Assembly (NCBI RefSeq): GCF_965196975.1
Contig: NZ_OZ239981.1
Location: forward strand, 4,588,001 to 4,652,000
Source: Endozoicomonas sp965196975
GTDB lineage: Bacteria; Pseudomonadota; Gammaproteobacteria; Pseudomonadales; Endozoicomonadaceae
Length of the DNA stretch: 64,000 nt
Reading direction: 5' to 3'
Part shown: positions 47,275 through 55,872 of the stretch, in pieces
Layout: every line of letters starts with the position of its first letter
Numbering within the stretch: position 1 is the stretch's first letter
Position numbers and translations under genes: made by a program
Notes under the pieces: generated by a model
The model's input: only the letters and a program-made list of their open reading frames with translations
Told to the model about the DNA's origin: nothing
The model's database searches: none

Positions 47275-48912
47275 ATGAATCACAACTTACCGATCTACTG
47301 GAGGGCTGGCAGCTGGTTGCTGGCCCTTTTGCTGTTTTCTCCCGTCATTGCTCTGGTCATAGAGGCTCTCGCCCCTGCCGGAGAGTTATTTGATCATCTG
47401 TGGAATACGGTTCTCACCACCTACATAGCGAACAGTGTTCTTCTAATTCTCGGAGTAGGGGGGCTTGGAGCCATTTTGGCTATTCCTGCAGCCTGGGTGA
47501 TGGCCAATACCCGAATTCCAGGAAGAGACCAGCTACAGTGGTTGCTGGTTTTACCACTGGCTATGCCATCCTACGTTATTGCCTATATCTATACAGACCT
47601 TCTGGAATTTGCCGGGCCAGTTCAACGGTTTCTGAGAGCGCTCACTGGCTGGGAATCCGCAGCAGACTATTCCTTCCCGGAAATACGCAGCCTTGGCGGC
47701 GCTATTATCGTTCTGGCTCTGGTGCTTTACCCTTACCTTTACCTGTTGGCAAGAACCGCTTTTCTTGAGCAATCAAAAAGCCAGATGCTGGCAAGCCGGC
47801 TTTTGGGGTGCTCACCGCTACAAAGTTTCTTCCGCGTAACATTACCCATGGCTCGTCCAGCCATTATTACCGGTCTGGCTCTGATGGGCATGGAAGCCCT
47901 CGGTGATTTTGCTACGGTAAGCTATTTTTCCGTTCCGACGTTAACAACTGCGGTATATGACACTTGGCTTGGTTATGGCAGCTTGAATGCAGCAGCAAAA
48001 ATCTCAGCCATGATGCTGCTGGTGGTCATGCTGTTGATCAGTACTGAAAAATACAGCCGCCGTAAACAGCAGCTCTATCAGAAAAATACGGGGCAGGAGC
48101 AGCGGGAGCTGGTCGAACTTTCAGGCTGGTCAAAGTGGCTGGCTATTGGTTGGTGCTGGATGCTTGTTATCCTGGGTTTTCTGCTTCCATCGTTGGTGCT
48201 GGTGGAGTATATGATTGCCTATTTCGATAACTCGTGGAGCACGGAGCTTTTTGAATATGGGTTTAACAGCCTGATGGTTTCCGGTTCCGCAGCCGCTGTA
48301 GCCTGTTTTATTGCGTTGTTCCTTGGTGTTTATCAGCGTTTAAAGAGTACGAGTTTTTCTCGAATTCCAGCTCGCCTTGCCTCAACCGGTTATGCCCTGC
48401 CAGGCAATGTTCTGGCCATTGGTGTACTGATTCCCCTGACACTCTCTGATCATTTAATCAACGAACTGCTCATTCACTGGAACCAGTCAACCGTAGGGCT
48501 CATTTTCAGTGGCTCTATCATTACCCTGATTTTTGCCTATGTTGTGCGTTTCTCTGCTGTTGCTGTTGGCAGCGTTGAGTCCAGTCTTGGGAGAGTTTCC
48601 CCTTCGCTGGATATGGCCAGTCGAACTCTGGGATGTAACCCTCAGGAAATGGTGAAACGTGTTCACCTTCCCTTAATCCGCAAGGGTATGCTGGCGGGAC
48701 TGTTGCTGGTATTTATTGAGAGCATGAAAGAGCTGCCTGCAACGCTGTTACTCAGACCTTTCAATTTTGAAACACTGGCAACCTGGGTCTTCCAATACGT
48801 GTCTGATGAGCAGCTGGAATATGCGGCACCTGCCGCATTGGTACTGGTTCTGGTAGGATTGATTCCTCTAATTATGCTAAACCGCTCTCTGGAAAGGCAG
48901 GAACAGAAATGA
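47275..48912 (+). CDS. fbpB: Iron(III) ABC transporter permease (fused two-domain FbpB type)
   Basis: Integral membrane protein of 545 residues made of two homologous permease halves, each with about six helices. The EAA loops that contact the ATPase are ASRLLGCSPLQSFFRVTLPM near 177-196 and ASRTLGCNPQEMVKRVHLPL near 444-463. This fused permease is typical of FbpB/FutB-like iron importers. Its stop overlaps the start of the ATPase gene (ATGA). Confidence 0.92.
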   Translation: MNHNLPIYWRAGSWLLALLLFSPVIALVIEALAPAGELFDHLWNTVLTTYIANSVLLILGVGGLGAILAIPAAWVMANTRIPGRDQLQWLLVLPLAMPSYVIAYIYTDLLEFAGPVQRFLRALTGWESAADYSFPEIRSLGGAIIVLALVLYPYLYLLARTAFLEQSKSQMLASRLLGCSPLQSFFRVTLPMARPAIITGLALMGMEALGDFATVSYFSVPTLTTAVYDTWLGYGSLNAAAKISAMMLLVVMLLISTEKYSRRKQQLYQKNTGQEQRELVELSGWSKWLAIGWCWMLVILGFLLPSLVLVEYMIAYFDNSWSTELFEYGFNSLMVSGSAAAVACFIALFLGVYQRLKSTSFSRIPARLASTGYALPGNVLAIGVLIPLTLSDHLINELLIHWNQSTVGLIFSGSIITLIFAYVVRFSAVAVGSVESSLGRVSPSLDMASRTLGCNPQEMVKRVHLPLIRKGMLAGLLLVFIESMKELPATLLLRPFNFETLATWVFQYVSDEQLEYAAPAALVLVLVGLIPLIMLNRSLERQEQK

Positions 48913-50069
48913 GTGCCCTGAAAATCACTGAACTTGCCTGTGCTTATGACAGCTCTGCCAAAAAAAGCAGCCCACCGGGAACAAACAACGCTATTGCCAG
49001 CAATCTTGTTCTATCAGGATTAAACCTGTCCATAGAGGATGGGGAAATTGTCTGTCTTCTGGGTCGAAGTGGATGTGGTAAGTCGACCTTATTGAAAGCG
49101 ATAGCGGGTTTGATTCAGCCGGTATCCGGCACCATTGAGCTACATGGAAAGGAAGTCAGCTCTGCTACCAGAGTAACACCTCCAGAACAGCGGGGAATCG
49201 GTATGATCTTTCAGGACTATGCCCTGTTTCCCCACCTGACGGTTTTTGACAACATCGCGTTCGGCCTTAAGAAAAAGACCACTGAACAGATCAGACAACG
49301 GGTTCAGGATATGCTTCAGCTGGTCAACCTCTATGGTCTTGATAAGCGGTATCCGCATGAACTCTCTGGAGGACAACAGCAGCGAGTAGCAATAGCCAGG
49401 GCGCTGGCCAATGAACCTTCAATCCTGTTGCTGGATGAGCCGTTTTCAAATATCGACAGCCAGGTCCGTCAGCATCTGGTCAGAGAGATCCGGGATATTC
49501 TCAAGCAGCAAAAAGTCGCAGGACTGTTTGTCACCCACAGTCGTGAAGAAGGTTTTGCATTTGCGGATACCATTGCATTAATGGGCCAGGGCAGAATCAT
49601 GCAGCAGGGAACGGCCTTCGATATCTATCATCATCCAGACAACCGGTTTATTGCCGATTTTATGGGGGCAGGAAATGTTCTGCCAGTAACCATTGAAGAT
49701 GAGTTCCATGTGAGTACCCCACTAGGTCTTGTGAAATCCACACAGTCTCTCCCTATGGAAAAAGTAGAGAAGAAGGAAAGCCTAGAGTTATTTATCCGGC
49801 CACAGATGGTTGAAGTTTCAGCTGTGGATAAATCTGCAAACTCAACAACGCAGAAATCTACCGCCACTTTTCCACAGGCAACCATTACCCGGCAGCAGTT
49901 CATGGGGAAAAATATACGCAGTGAAATTCATCTGGACTGCTGCCATGGAAGCTATCAGCTGGTTGCAGAGCATTCCAATCCTGTTTCAGAGAACTCAATA
50001 GTTCAGTTGAGCATTTCTCCTCATGATCTGGTTCTGTTTGATTCAAATGGGCACTTAGTCCCAAGATAA
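48909..50069 (+). CDS. fbpC: Iron(III) ABC transporter ATP-binding protein (FbpC type)
   Basis: ATPase of 386 residues. Walker A GRSGCGKSTLLKA near 53-62, Q-loop IFQDYALFPHLTV, signature LSGGQQQRVAIARAL near 154, Walker B ILLLDEPFSNID. The C-terminal 130 residues contain the TOBE-like regulatory domain. It ends the operon. An ISKra4 element entered 18 bases after the stop, separating the operon from its probable terminator hairpin. Confidence 0.92.
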   Translation: MSALKITELACAYDSSAKKSSPPGTNNAIASNLVLSGLNLSIEDGEIVCLLGRSGCGKSTLLKAIAGLIQPVSGTIELHGKEVSSATRVTPPEQRGIGMIFQDYALFPHLTVFDNIAFGLKKKTTEQIRQRVQDMLQLVNLYGLDKRYPHELSGGQQQRVAIARALANEPSILLLDEPFSNIDSQVRQHLVREIRDILKQQKVAGLFVTHSREEGFAFADTIALMGQGRIMQQGTAFDIYHHPDNRFIADFMGAGNVLPVTIEDEFHVSTPLGLVKSTQSLPMEKVEKKESLELFIRPQMVEVSAVDKSANSTTQKSTATFPQATITRQQFMGKNIRSEIHLDCCHGSYQLVAEHSNPVSENSIVQLSISPHDLVLFDSNGHLVPR

Positions 50070-50086
50070 TATTAACTTCAATAGAA

Positions 50087-51477
50087 GGGTGCTCTCTCTG
50101 AATGATTGAAACAATAGTGCTCTATTTTCACAGCTACTATGGGAACACCACTCATAATAGTTAACTGTCATGCCCGCTTCTGTTATTTCCAGCTCTACCA
50201 AAAGCATCGTTTTGCAAATTGAAGTTTCTATAGATTCAGGCAACATGCTGAATCTTGAAGATAGTTTACAGCGTGCACTCAATGAAGCCGGGCAGCTTGG
50301 AACAAAAGAGTTATTGGGGCTATTTGAATCACCCAATAAAGAACCTATCGTCGTTAATCAGCAGAAGTGGAACTACAAAGGAAAGGTTCTTAAGCACTAT
50401 GAAACCTTATACGGTCGTATACCTTTGGAGCGCTCCGTATATCAGGGTGTCAGAGGTGGCAGTACTCTGGCAGCACTTGATCTTCGTGCCGGTATTATTG
50501 GTTCAGCTACCCCCAAATTTGCCAAGTCTATCGCCTGGAAATACAGCCAGATGCCAGCGCCTGCGGTAAAAGAAGATTTTGAGACCAACCATCAAAGGAC
50601 GCTTTCAAATTCTTATATCAAGCATTTATCGGACAGAGTAGGTGCATTAATTGAAGACCAGCAAGACACTCACTACCACCTTCCTCCACTAAAAGAGCCT
50701 GTTGAAACAATAGCCATTGGTCTGGATGGAACCTGCATGCTGCTTTGTGAAGAAGGCTGGAGGGAAGCCATGTGTGGGACATTGAGCCTATATTCTGCAG
50801 ATGGAGACAGGCTCCACACGATATATACAGCCAGTTCGCCAGAGTATGGTAAACAAAGCTTTATGAGCAAGCTCGACGAGGAGATTGCAGATCTAAAACG
50901 ACTCTACCCAAATGCCACATACATCGGGGTAGCTGACGGGGCTAGAGAAAACTGGAGTTATTTGAAACAACATACCTCTGGGCAGATACTCGATTTTTAT
51001 CATGCATCTGAATATTTAGCTGGAGCAGCGGAAGCACTGTTTCCAACCAGTAAGGCGAAGCGACACCAGTGGCTTGAAGACAGGCTACATAGTTTGAAAA
51101 ACAAGCGTGGAGCAGCCAAAAAAATCCTTCAGGAAATTGAATCAGCCGAGCTCCCGAAAAAGACAATCGCACTGACAGAGAAGCGCTACAAAGCTGTGAG
51201 CTATTTTACAAACAATCACCAGTTAATGAATTATCATCAGGCGCTTAAACGCCATTGGCCAATAGGTTCAGGAGTTACTGAAGCGGCTTGTAAGACTCTG
51301 GTAAAGCAACGATTATGTGGTTCTGGAATGAGGTGGAAAGCAACAGGAGCGGAAGTGCTTTTGACAACAAGAGCACTGATCCAGAGTAAGGGGCGCTGGG
51401 AACAACTTTGGTCTGAGTTCATGACTGGAAAGGTTGAAGCTAACCTATGAGTCAGTTATCAAATTGAGAGAGTACCC
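50087..51477 (+). mobile_element. ISKra4-type element, copy 3
   Basis: A 1391-bp copy with the 8-bp target duplication CAATAGAA (50079-50086 and 51478-51485). The right inverted repeat carries a C-to-T change (GAGAGAGTACCC), unlike copies 1 and 2. That could weaken transposase binding and makes this copy distinguishable. Confidence 0.93.
50170..51450 (+). CDS. ISKra4-family transposase, copy 3
   Basis: The same 426-residue transposase as copies 1 and 2, with no amino-acid change. It is read in the same direction as fbpABC, so iron-responsive read-through could raise its transcription. Confidence 0.9.
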   Translation: MPASVISSSTKSIVLQIEVSIDSGNMLNLEDSLQRALNEAGQLGTKELLGLFESPNKEPIVVNQQKWNYKGKVLKHYETLYGRIPLERSVYQGVRGGSTLAALDLRAGIIGSATPKFAKSIAWKYSQMPAPAVKEDFETNHQRTLSNSYIKHLSDRVGALIEDQQDTHYHLPPLKEPVETIAIGLDGTCMLLCEEGWREAMCGTLSLYSADGDRLHTIYTASSPEYGKQSFMSKLDEEIADLKRLYPNATYIGVADGARENWSYLKQHTSGQILDFYHASEYLAGAAEALFPTSKAKRHQWLEDRLHSLKNKRGAAKKILQEIESAELPKKTIALTEKRYKAVSYFTNNHQLMNYHQALKRHWPIGSGVTEAACKTLVKQRLCGSGMRWKATGAEVLLTTRALIQSKGRWEQLWSEFMTGKVEANL

Positions 51478-51478
51478 C

Positions 51479-51520
51479 AATAGAAATGATTAAGCAGCGA
51501 GCAGCTTAGTCATTTCTATT
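51479..51520. terminator. Long hairpin, probable native fbpC terminator, displaced by ISKra4
   Basis: AATAGAAATGA (51479-51489) pairs with TCATTTCTATT (51510-51520), and TAAGC with GCTTA inside, giving a 17-bp stem with one G-T pair and an 8-base loop. The first bases of the left arm belong to the ISKra4 target duplication, so the element inserted exactly at the foot of this hairpin. Before insertion it lay about 10 bases after the fbpC stop. Confidence 0.7.
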
Positions 51521-51529
51521 AGATCATCC

Positions 51530-53128
51530 GTAACTATTCAGCACCCTTCATATAAATCTGGAATTTTCTGATTTTTCGACCATCATCTTATACTCAATTT
51601 TTCTAACAAATCTCCAGTATGGAACCAGACTTCCCAGCTACTCCGTTTACCGAAGCTCTCCTTAAAGAGAATGAAGAGCTTCGGACCGAGAATGCGCTTT
51701 TACGGGAACGTTGCAGCGAACTGGAAGAAAGGGTTAATAAAAACAGTCAAAACAGTAGTAAGCCACCATCGTCAGATGGTTATCAAAAGCCCAGTAAAAA
51801 AGGGAGTGATAAAGGTGATACATCTTCCAAAGAAGCCCCCTGCTCCTCACAGGAAACACCGAACCCCAAAAGCCTTAGACCATCTTCAGGCAATAAACCA
51901 GGTGGCCAGAAAGGTCATCAAGGCTCTTGTTTGAGACGTGTCGCCTTACCCGATTATGTCAGGCATCTGAAGGTTGAAAAATGTTGCTGTTGCCAGTCTT
52001 CGCTTATCGATATTAAACCCACCAAATACATTGAGCGACAGGTTTTTGATCCAGGTAGACCCGGAGAATTTGAAGTTACCGCGTACTGGGCAGACGTTAA
52101 AGTATGTCCTTGTGGTAAACGGAACACCGCTGAGTTTCCCCAAGGAGTGAAAGCCGCTGCTCAATACGGAGAAGTGACTCAGGCAATGGCTGTTCATTTA
52201 AACCAGTATCACTTCATCCCATATCACCGGGTGTCTGAGTATTTCAATACTATTTATTGCATGAGTGTCAGCGCAGGCTCTGTTGCCAATTTTGTTGCCT
52301 ATACCCATGAGAACCTGGCCTCTACTGAGCAGAGTATCCGCGATGCTTTACAAGAAAGTCCGGTTGCAGGAGCGGATGAAACTGGCATGCGGGTTGACGG
52401 TTCACTGTGGTGGTTACACATTATGCGAGATGACCAATGGACGCTTTACTACCTCTCAGAAAGGCGAGGTTGTGAAGCAATGGATGCAATGGGCATCCTG
52501 CTGACTTTTGCAGGCATTCTGGTTCACGATCATTGGAAGTCCTACTTTGCCTATGCGGCAGTGCATGTGCTTTGTAATGCCCATCATCTGAGAGAGCTTC
52601 AGGGAGTTGTCGATAGGGATGCGAATAAGCTGGCTCTGCGGCTGATGAAATTGCTTACGCTCTCCTGGCACTTCTGCAAGAAATACAAAGCAGCCGGTCT
52701 GACTCAAATGCCTGGTGCAATACAGCTTCGCATTGAGACGATATACGACCAAATCCTTCAAAGGGCTCTCACGAAGGAAACCGCTTATATGGAAAAACAA
52801 CGACAGGTGCTTGGACGTAAGAAGGTCAGGAATACCAAGGCCTACAACCTGTTCAAAAGGCTTATTGAGTTTAAGGTTGAAACGTTGCGCTTCATGTCGG
52901 ACTTTTCAATTCCCTTCGATAACAATGGCAGTGAACGTGATGCCAGGATGGCCAAACTTAAGCAGAAGATCTCAGGCTGCTTCAGAAGCGAAGACGGAGG
53001 TACCATGTTTACCCGAATCCGAAGCTATTTATCATCTGCTAAAAAGCAGGGGTTGAACATATTTCAGGCGCTTCTTAAAGCGGTTCGAAATTACAACAAT
53101 ACGCCTTTGCTGGGTGCTGAATAGTTAC
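51530..53128 (+). mobile_element. IS66-family element, copy 3 (no target duplication)
   Basis: Full 1599-bp copy with both inverted repeats, but its flanks differ: GATCATCC on the left (51522-51529) and GAACTAAT on the right (53129-53136). The missing duplication indicates recombination between copies or an adjacent deletion after insertion. Confidence 0.95.
51619..53124 (+). CDS. IS66-family transposase (TnpC-like), copy 3
   Basis: 501 residues, identical to copies 1 and 2 and intact, so it should be functional in spite of the altered flanks. It ends 79 bases before an AT-rich secreted hypothetical gene in the same direction, which may be reached by read-through. Confidence 0.97.
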   Translation: MEPDFPATPFTEALLKENEELRTENALLRERCSELEERVNKNSQNSSKPPSSDGYQKPSKKGSDKGDTSSKEAPCSSQETPNPKSLRPSSGNKPGGQKGHQGSCLRRVALPDYVRHLKVEKCCCCQSSLIDIKPTKYIERQVFDPGRPGEFEVTAYWADVKVCPCGKRNTAEFPQGVKAAAQYGEVTQAMAVHLNQYHFIPYHRVSEYFNTIYCMSVSAGSVANFVAYTHENLASTEQSIRDALQESPVAGADETGMRVDGSLWWLHIMRDDQWTLYYLSERRGCEAMDAMGILLTFAGILVHDHWKSYFAYAAVHVLCNAHHLRELQGVVDRDANKLALRLMKLLTLSWHFCKKYKAAGLTQMPGAIQLRIETIYDQILQRALTKETAYMEKQRQVLGRKKVRNTKAYNLFKRLIEFKVETLRFMSDFSIPFDNNGSERDARMAKLKQKISGCFRSEDGGTMFTRIRSYLSSAKKQGLNIFQALLKAVRNYNNTPLLGAE

Positions 53129-53206
53129 GAACTAATTATTATGTATCTAGTCTATTACATACTACTTTTTAAATATGTTAATTTATAGATATGGTCGAAT
53201 AATAAA

Positions 53207-53722
53207 ATGTTAAAGAAATTAATTATTTTCCTAATAATATTTACTTCTTTTTATGTTTCGGCCTCTGGTGTTTACCAAGAAAAAGATTATCAATGTGGAA
53301 CTATCATTGTTGAACTATTGGATAAGTGGTCAATAAAAGAAGTGGTAATGACATATGGACATGTACAGAATCAATTCCAGTTTGAACGTATTGAAAACTT
53401 ATATAAGCCTTTACGCAAGAACACCAAATTTCTTCAAATAAAGCAACAATCTGATTATTTTATATTTAGCAATCCAATAACCTTCTTTTTGACCGTGCAT
53501 GATGGAACTCATGAGTCATCATTTGATATACAACAAAGTACATGCAATGACTTTAAACTGGGAAAGGCTAGTGTTAAATTAACATCAGGACAACCAATTC
53601 CTTTTTTGATTCAAGAAAGTAAAAGAGATACGACATCATCATTTAGTGATCATATTGATTCAGCTTACTTTACACCTACTTATATACTGATGCCATTTGA
53701 AGGAAACTACGATAAGCAATAA
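53207..53722 (+). CDS. Hypothetical secreted protein
   Basis: Protein of 171 residues with a clear Sec signal peptide (LKKLIIFLIIFTSFYVSASG), so probably periplasmic or secreted. The mature part is beta-rich with aromatic residues and two cysteines (C30 in DYQCGTI and C113 in STCNDF) that could form a disulfide. The coding sequence is markedly AT-rich compared with mnmE and yidC next to it, a sign of acquired DNA. It lies directly beside the junction of IS66 copy 3. I do not recognise the family. Confidence 0.6.
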   Translation: MLKKLIIFLIIFTSFYVSASGVYQEKDYQCGTIIVELLDKWSIKEVVMTYGHVQNQFQFERIENLYKPLRKNTKFLQIKQQSDYFIFSNPITFFLTVHDGTHESSFDIQQSTCNDFKLGKASVKLTSGQPIPFLIQESKRDTTSSFSDHIDSAYFTPTYILMPFEGNYDKQ

Positions 53723-53865
53723 TCAAGAACTTAATAAGTTTAATTGTTTTTTACACATTATCTGCAGTATTTTCTAAATTTTTAAACTAATTATCAGGGT
53801 GTGCATGAACAACCTTTCACTCTTTAGTTTAGATAGGTTATTCATTTGCAGCATCCTTTAGATAA

Positions 53866-55254
53866 CTATTTTCCAATACAGAAAGAAGAGAAAATTCGGC
53901 CGAGCAGATCATCACTGGTGAATGTTCCGGTAATTTCTCCCAGTGCCTTCTGTGCAAGGCGTAAATCTTCTGCAAGCAATTCTCCAGCCCCAAGGCGCTC
54001 CAACTGTAGCCTTCCATTCTCAATATACTCTCCAGCCTGTCGCAGAGCTTCCAGGTGGCGACGTCGAGCAGAAAAGCTGCTCTCCATAGCCCCTTCAAAT
54101 CCCATACAGGCCTTCAAGTGCTCCCGAAGAGCATCAATCCCGTGCTCGCTTTTTTGATCATTACAGGCACAGATACGGATAACCGGAACACCATCAACCT
54201 CTGAAAATCCGGGTAGTTCACCGGTAAGGTCGATTTTATTTCGAATAATTGTCAGCTTCTCCTGCGTTGGCAGACGGTCTGCAAACTCAGGCCAGATATC
54301 GTGAGCATGAGCAGCATCGGTTGATGACCCATCCACCATCAGCAATACGCGGTCAGCCTCTTCAATGGCTTTAAAGGCCCGCTCAACACCAATCTGCTCT
54401 ACCCGGTCATCGGTTTCACGAAGACCTGCCGTATCAATCACATGAAGCGGCATGCCGTCGATATTAATATGCTCTTTCAATACATCTCGGGTCGTTCCGG
54501 CAATATCGGTAACAATTGCGGTATCCCTGCCAGCCAGAACATTCATCAAACTGGATTTACCAGCATTAGGACGACCAGCAATCACTACGGTCATACCATC
54601 CCTCAGAATGGCGCCCTGGCCAGCTTCACGAATAACGTCACTGAGCTGTTGCGAGATACTTTCCAGCTCACCAGTCACTTTACCGTCATTCAGGAAGTCG
54701 ATTTCTTCTTCCGGAAAATCAATGGCCGCCTCAACATAGATTCTCAACTCGATCAGAGACTCAACCAGGGCATTGACCCGTAGGGAGAAGGCTCCCTGCA
54801 GTGACCGTAATGCGGAACGGGCAGCCTGCTCTGAAGTACTGTCAATCAGGTCTGCAATAGCCTCAGCCTGAGCCAGATCCAATTTATCATTGAGGAAAGC
54901 CCGCTCAGAGAACTCTCCAGGGTTTGCCTGCCGGACACCAAGAGCAAGAATTCTATTTAGCAGCATATCCAGGATGATGGGACCACCATGCCCCTGAAGC
55001 TCAAGAACATCCTCACCGGTAAATGAATTGGGATTTGGAAAGTAAAGCGCTATACCTTCATCCAGAACCTGACCATCCCCATCATAAAATGGGCAGTAGT
55101 GGGCAAAGCGGGGTTTAGGCTCCAACTTCAGAACTTCTCTTGCCACACGAAGCGCATCAGGACCAGATACACGAATAATGCCTACGCCTCCACGACCTGG
55201 GGCGGTAGCTTGGGCTGCAATGGTATCCTGGTGAAGGTTGCTGAAATCAGACAT
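53866..55254 (-). CDS. mnmE: tRNA modification GTPase MnmE
   Basis: Dynamin-like GTPase that works with MnmG at tRNA U34. It has 462 residues. The N-terminal tetrahydrofolate-binding domain (about 1-120) is followed by a helical domain with an inserted G domain: G1 GRPNAGKSS near 228, G2/G3 DIAGTTRD and DTAGLRETDD, G4 NKID. The protein ends in the catalytic CIGK. Its usual neighbours yidC and mnmG are displaced: a LysM-repeat gene lies upstream, and IS elements plus an iron transporter lie between it and mnmG. Confidence 0.98.
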   Translation of the reverse strand: MSDFSNLHQDTIAAQATAPGRGGVGIIRVSGPDALRVAREVLKLEPKPRFAHYCPFYDGDGQVLDEGIALYFPNPNSFTGEDVLELQGHGGPIILDMLLNRILALGVRQANPGEFSERAFLNDKLDLAQAEAIADLIDSTSEQAARSALRSLQGAFSLRVNALVESLIELRIYVEAAIDFPEEEIDFLNDGKVTGELESISQQLSDVIREAGQGAILRDGMTVVIAGRPNAGKSSLMNVLAGRDTAIVTDIAGTTRDVLKEHINIDGMPLHVIDTAGLRETDDRVEQIGVERAFKAIEEADRVLLMVDGSSTDAAHAHDIWPEFADRLPTQEKLTIIRNKIDLTGELPGFSEVDGVPVIRICACNDQKSEHGIDALREHLKACMGFEGAMESSFSARRRHLEALRQAGEYIENGRLQLERLGAGELLAEDLRLAQKALGEITGTFTSDDLLGRIFSSFCIGK

Positions 55255-55326
55255 AACAAGACATCGGTAACTGCTAATTCGATGGCATAGTCTATGCCCG
55301 GATAGGCTTTTAGTACATACAGTTCG

Positions 55327-55872
55327 TTAAGGGCGAATAATGTCAGGAAGCCTTAACTCAGCATTTGATCGGAGCTGATTGACGTCATTGTCGATAAACG
55401 CATCCGGATTAAGCTCATAAAGAGCCTCCATCAAATTTGACCAATTGCCGTATTCAGGAAATTCTGGAAACAGGGCAATAGCAACCATGCTTATGGTGTG
55501 ACCTTGAGGTACCGGATAAAGGCGCTCAGGAGTCACCCTGACGGCCAGAGACTGACTAATACGGTCATAAGGCTCAGCAACCACCTCAATGGCTTGCTCG
55601 TTTATTCTCTGTTCAGCAATCTCATCCCAACCCTGTAACCCATGCATAGCCGTATCTCTGCCTTCATTCACAGCATCATCAGAGTAAGGTAAGCGTAATA
55701 ATGTTCCAGCCAGAATAAAGCCGATATCGTTATCAACAAACACTGATGGGTTCAGTCTTGCCAACTCTTCCATCAGTGCATACCAGCCACCAAACCGCTG
55801 ATAGTCTGGCAGCAACTTAAAAGCAATAACACTAAGGCTTTCACCTTTTACTACTTGATAAACCTGCTGATG
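55327..55872 (-). CDS. Continuation of the FimV-type LysM-repeat protein in the -1 frame (modules 11 and 12)
   Basis: This 181-codon frame has no start of its own at its upstream edge. It continues the upstream protein after the ten-A run with HQQVYQVVKGESLSVIAFKL, which is a normal module beginning. Two more modules follow: one through YALMEELARLNPSVFVDND and one starting ERLYPVPQGHTISMVAIAL and ending NPDAFIDNDVNQLRSNAEL. Preservation of both modules without a stop suggests either a recent frameshift or a product made through slippage. An internal TTG at 55815 could begin a 162-residue fragment, but this would cut module 11 in half. Confidence 0.75.
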   Translation of the reverse strand, partial: HQQVYQVVKGESLSVIAFKLLPDYQRFGGWYALMEELARLNPSVFVDNDIGFILAGTLLRLPYSDDAVNEGRDTAMHGLQGWDEIAEQRINEQAIEVVAEPYDRISQSLAVRVTPERLYPVPQGHTISMVAIALFPEFPEYGNWSNLMEALYELNPDAFIDNDVNQLRSNAELRLPDIIRP

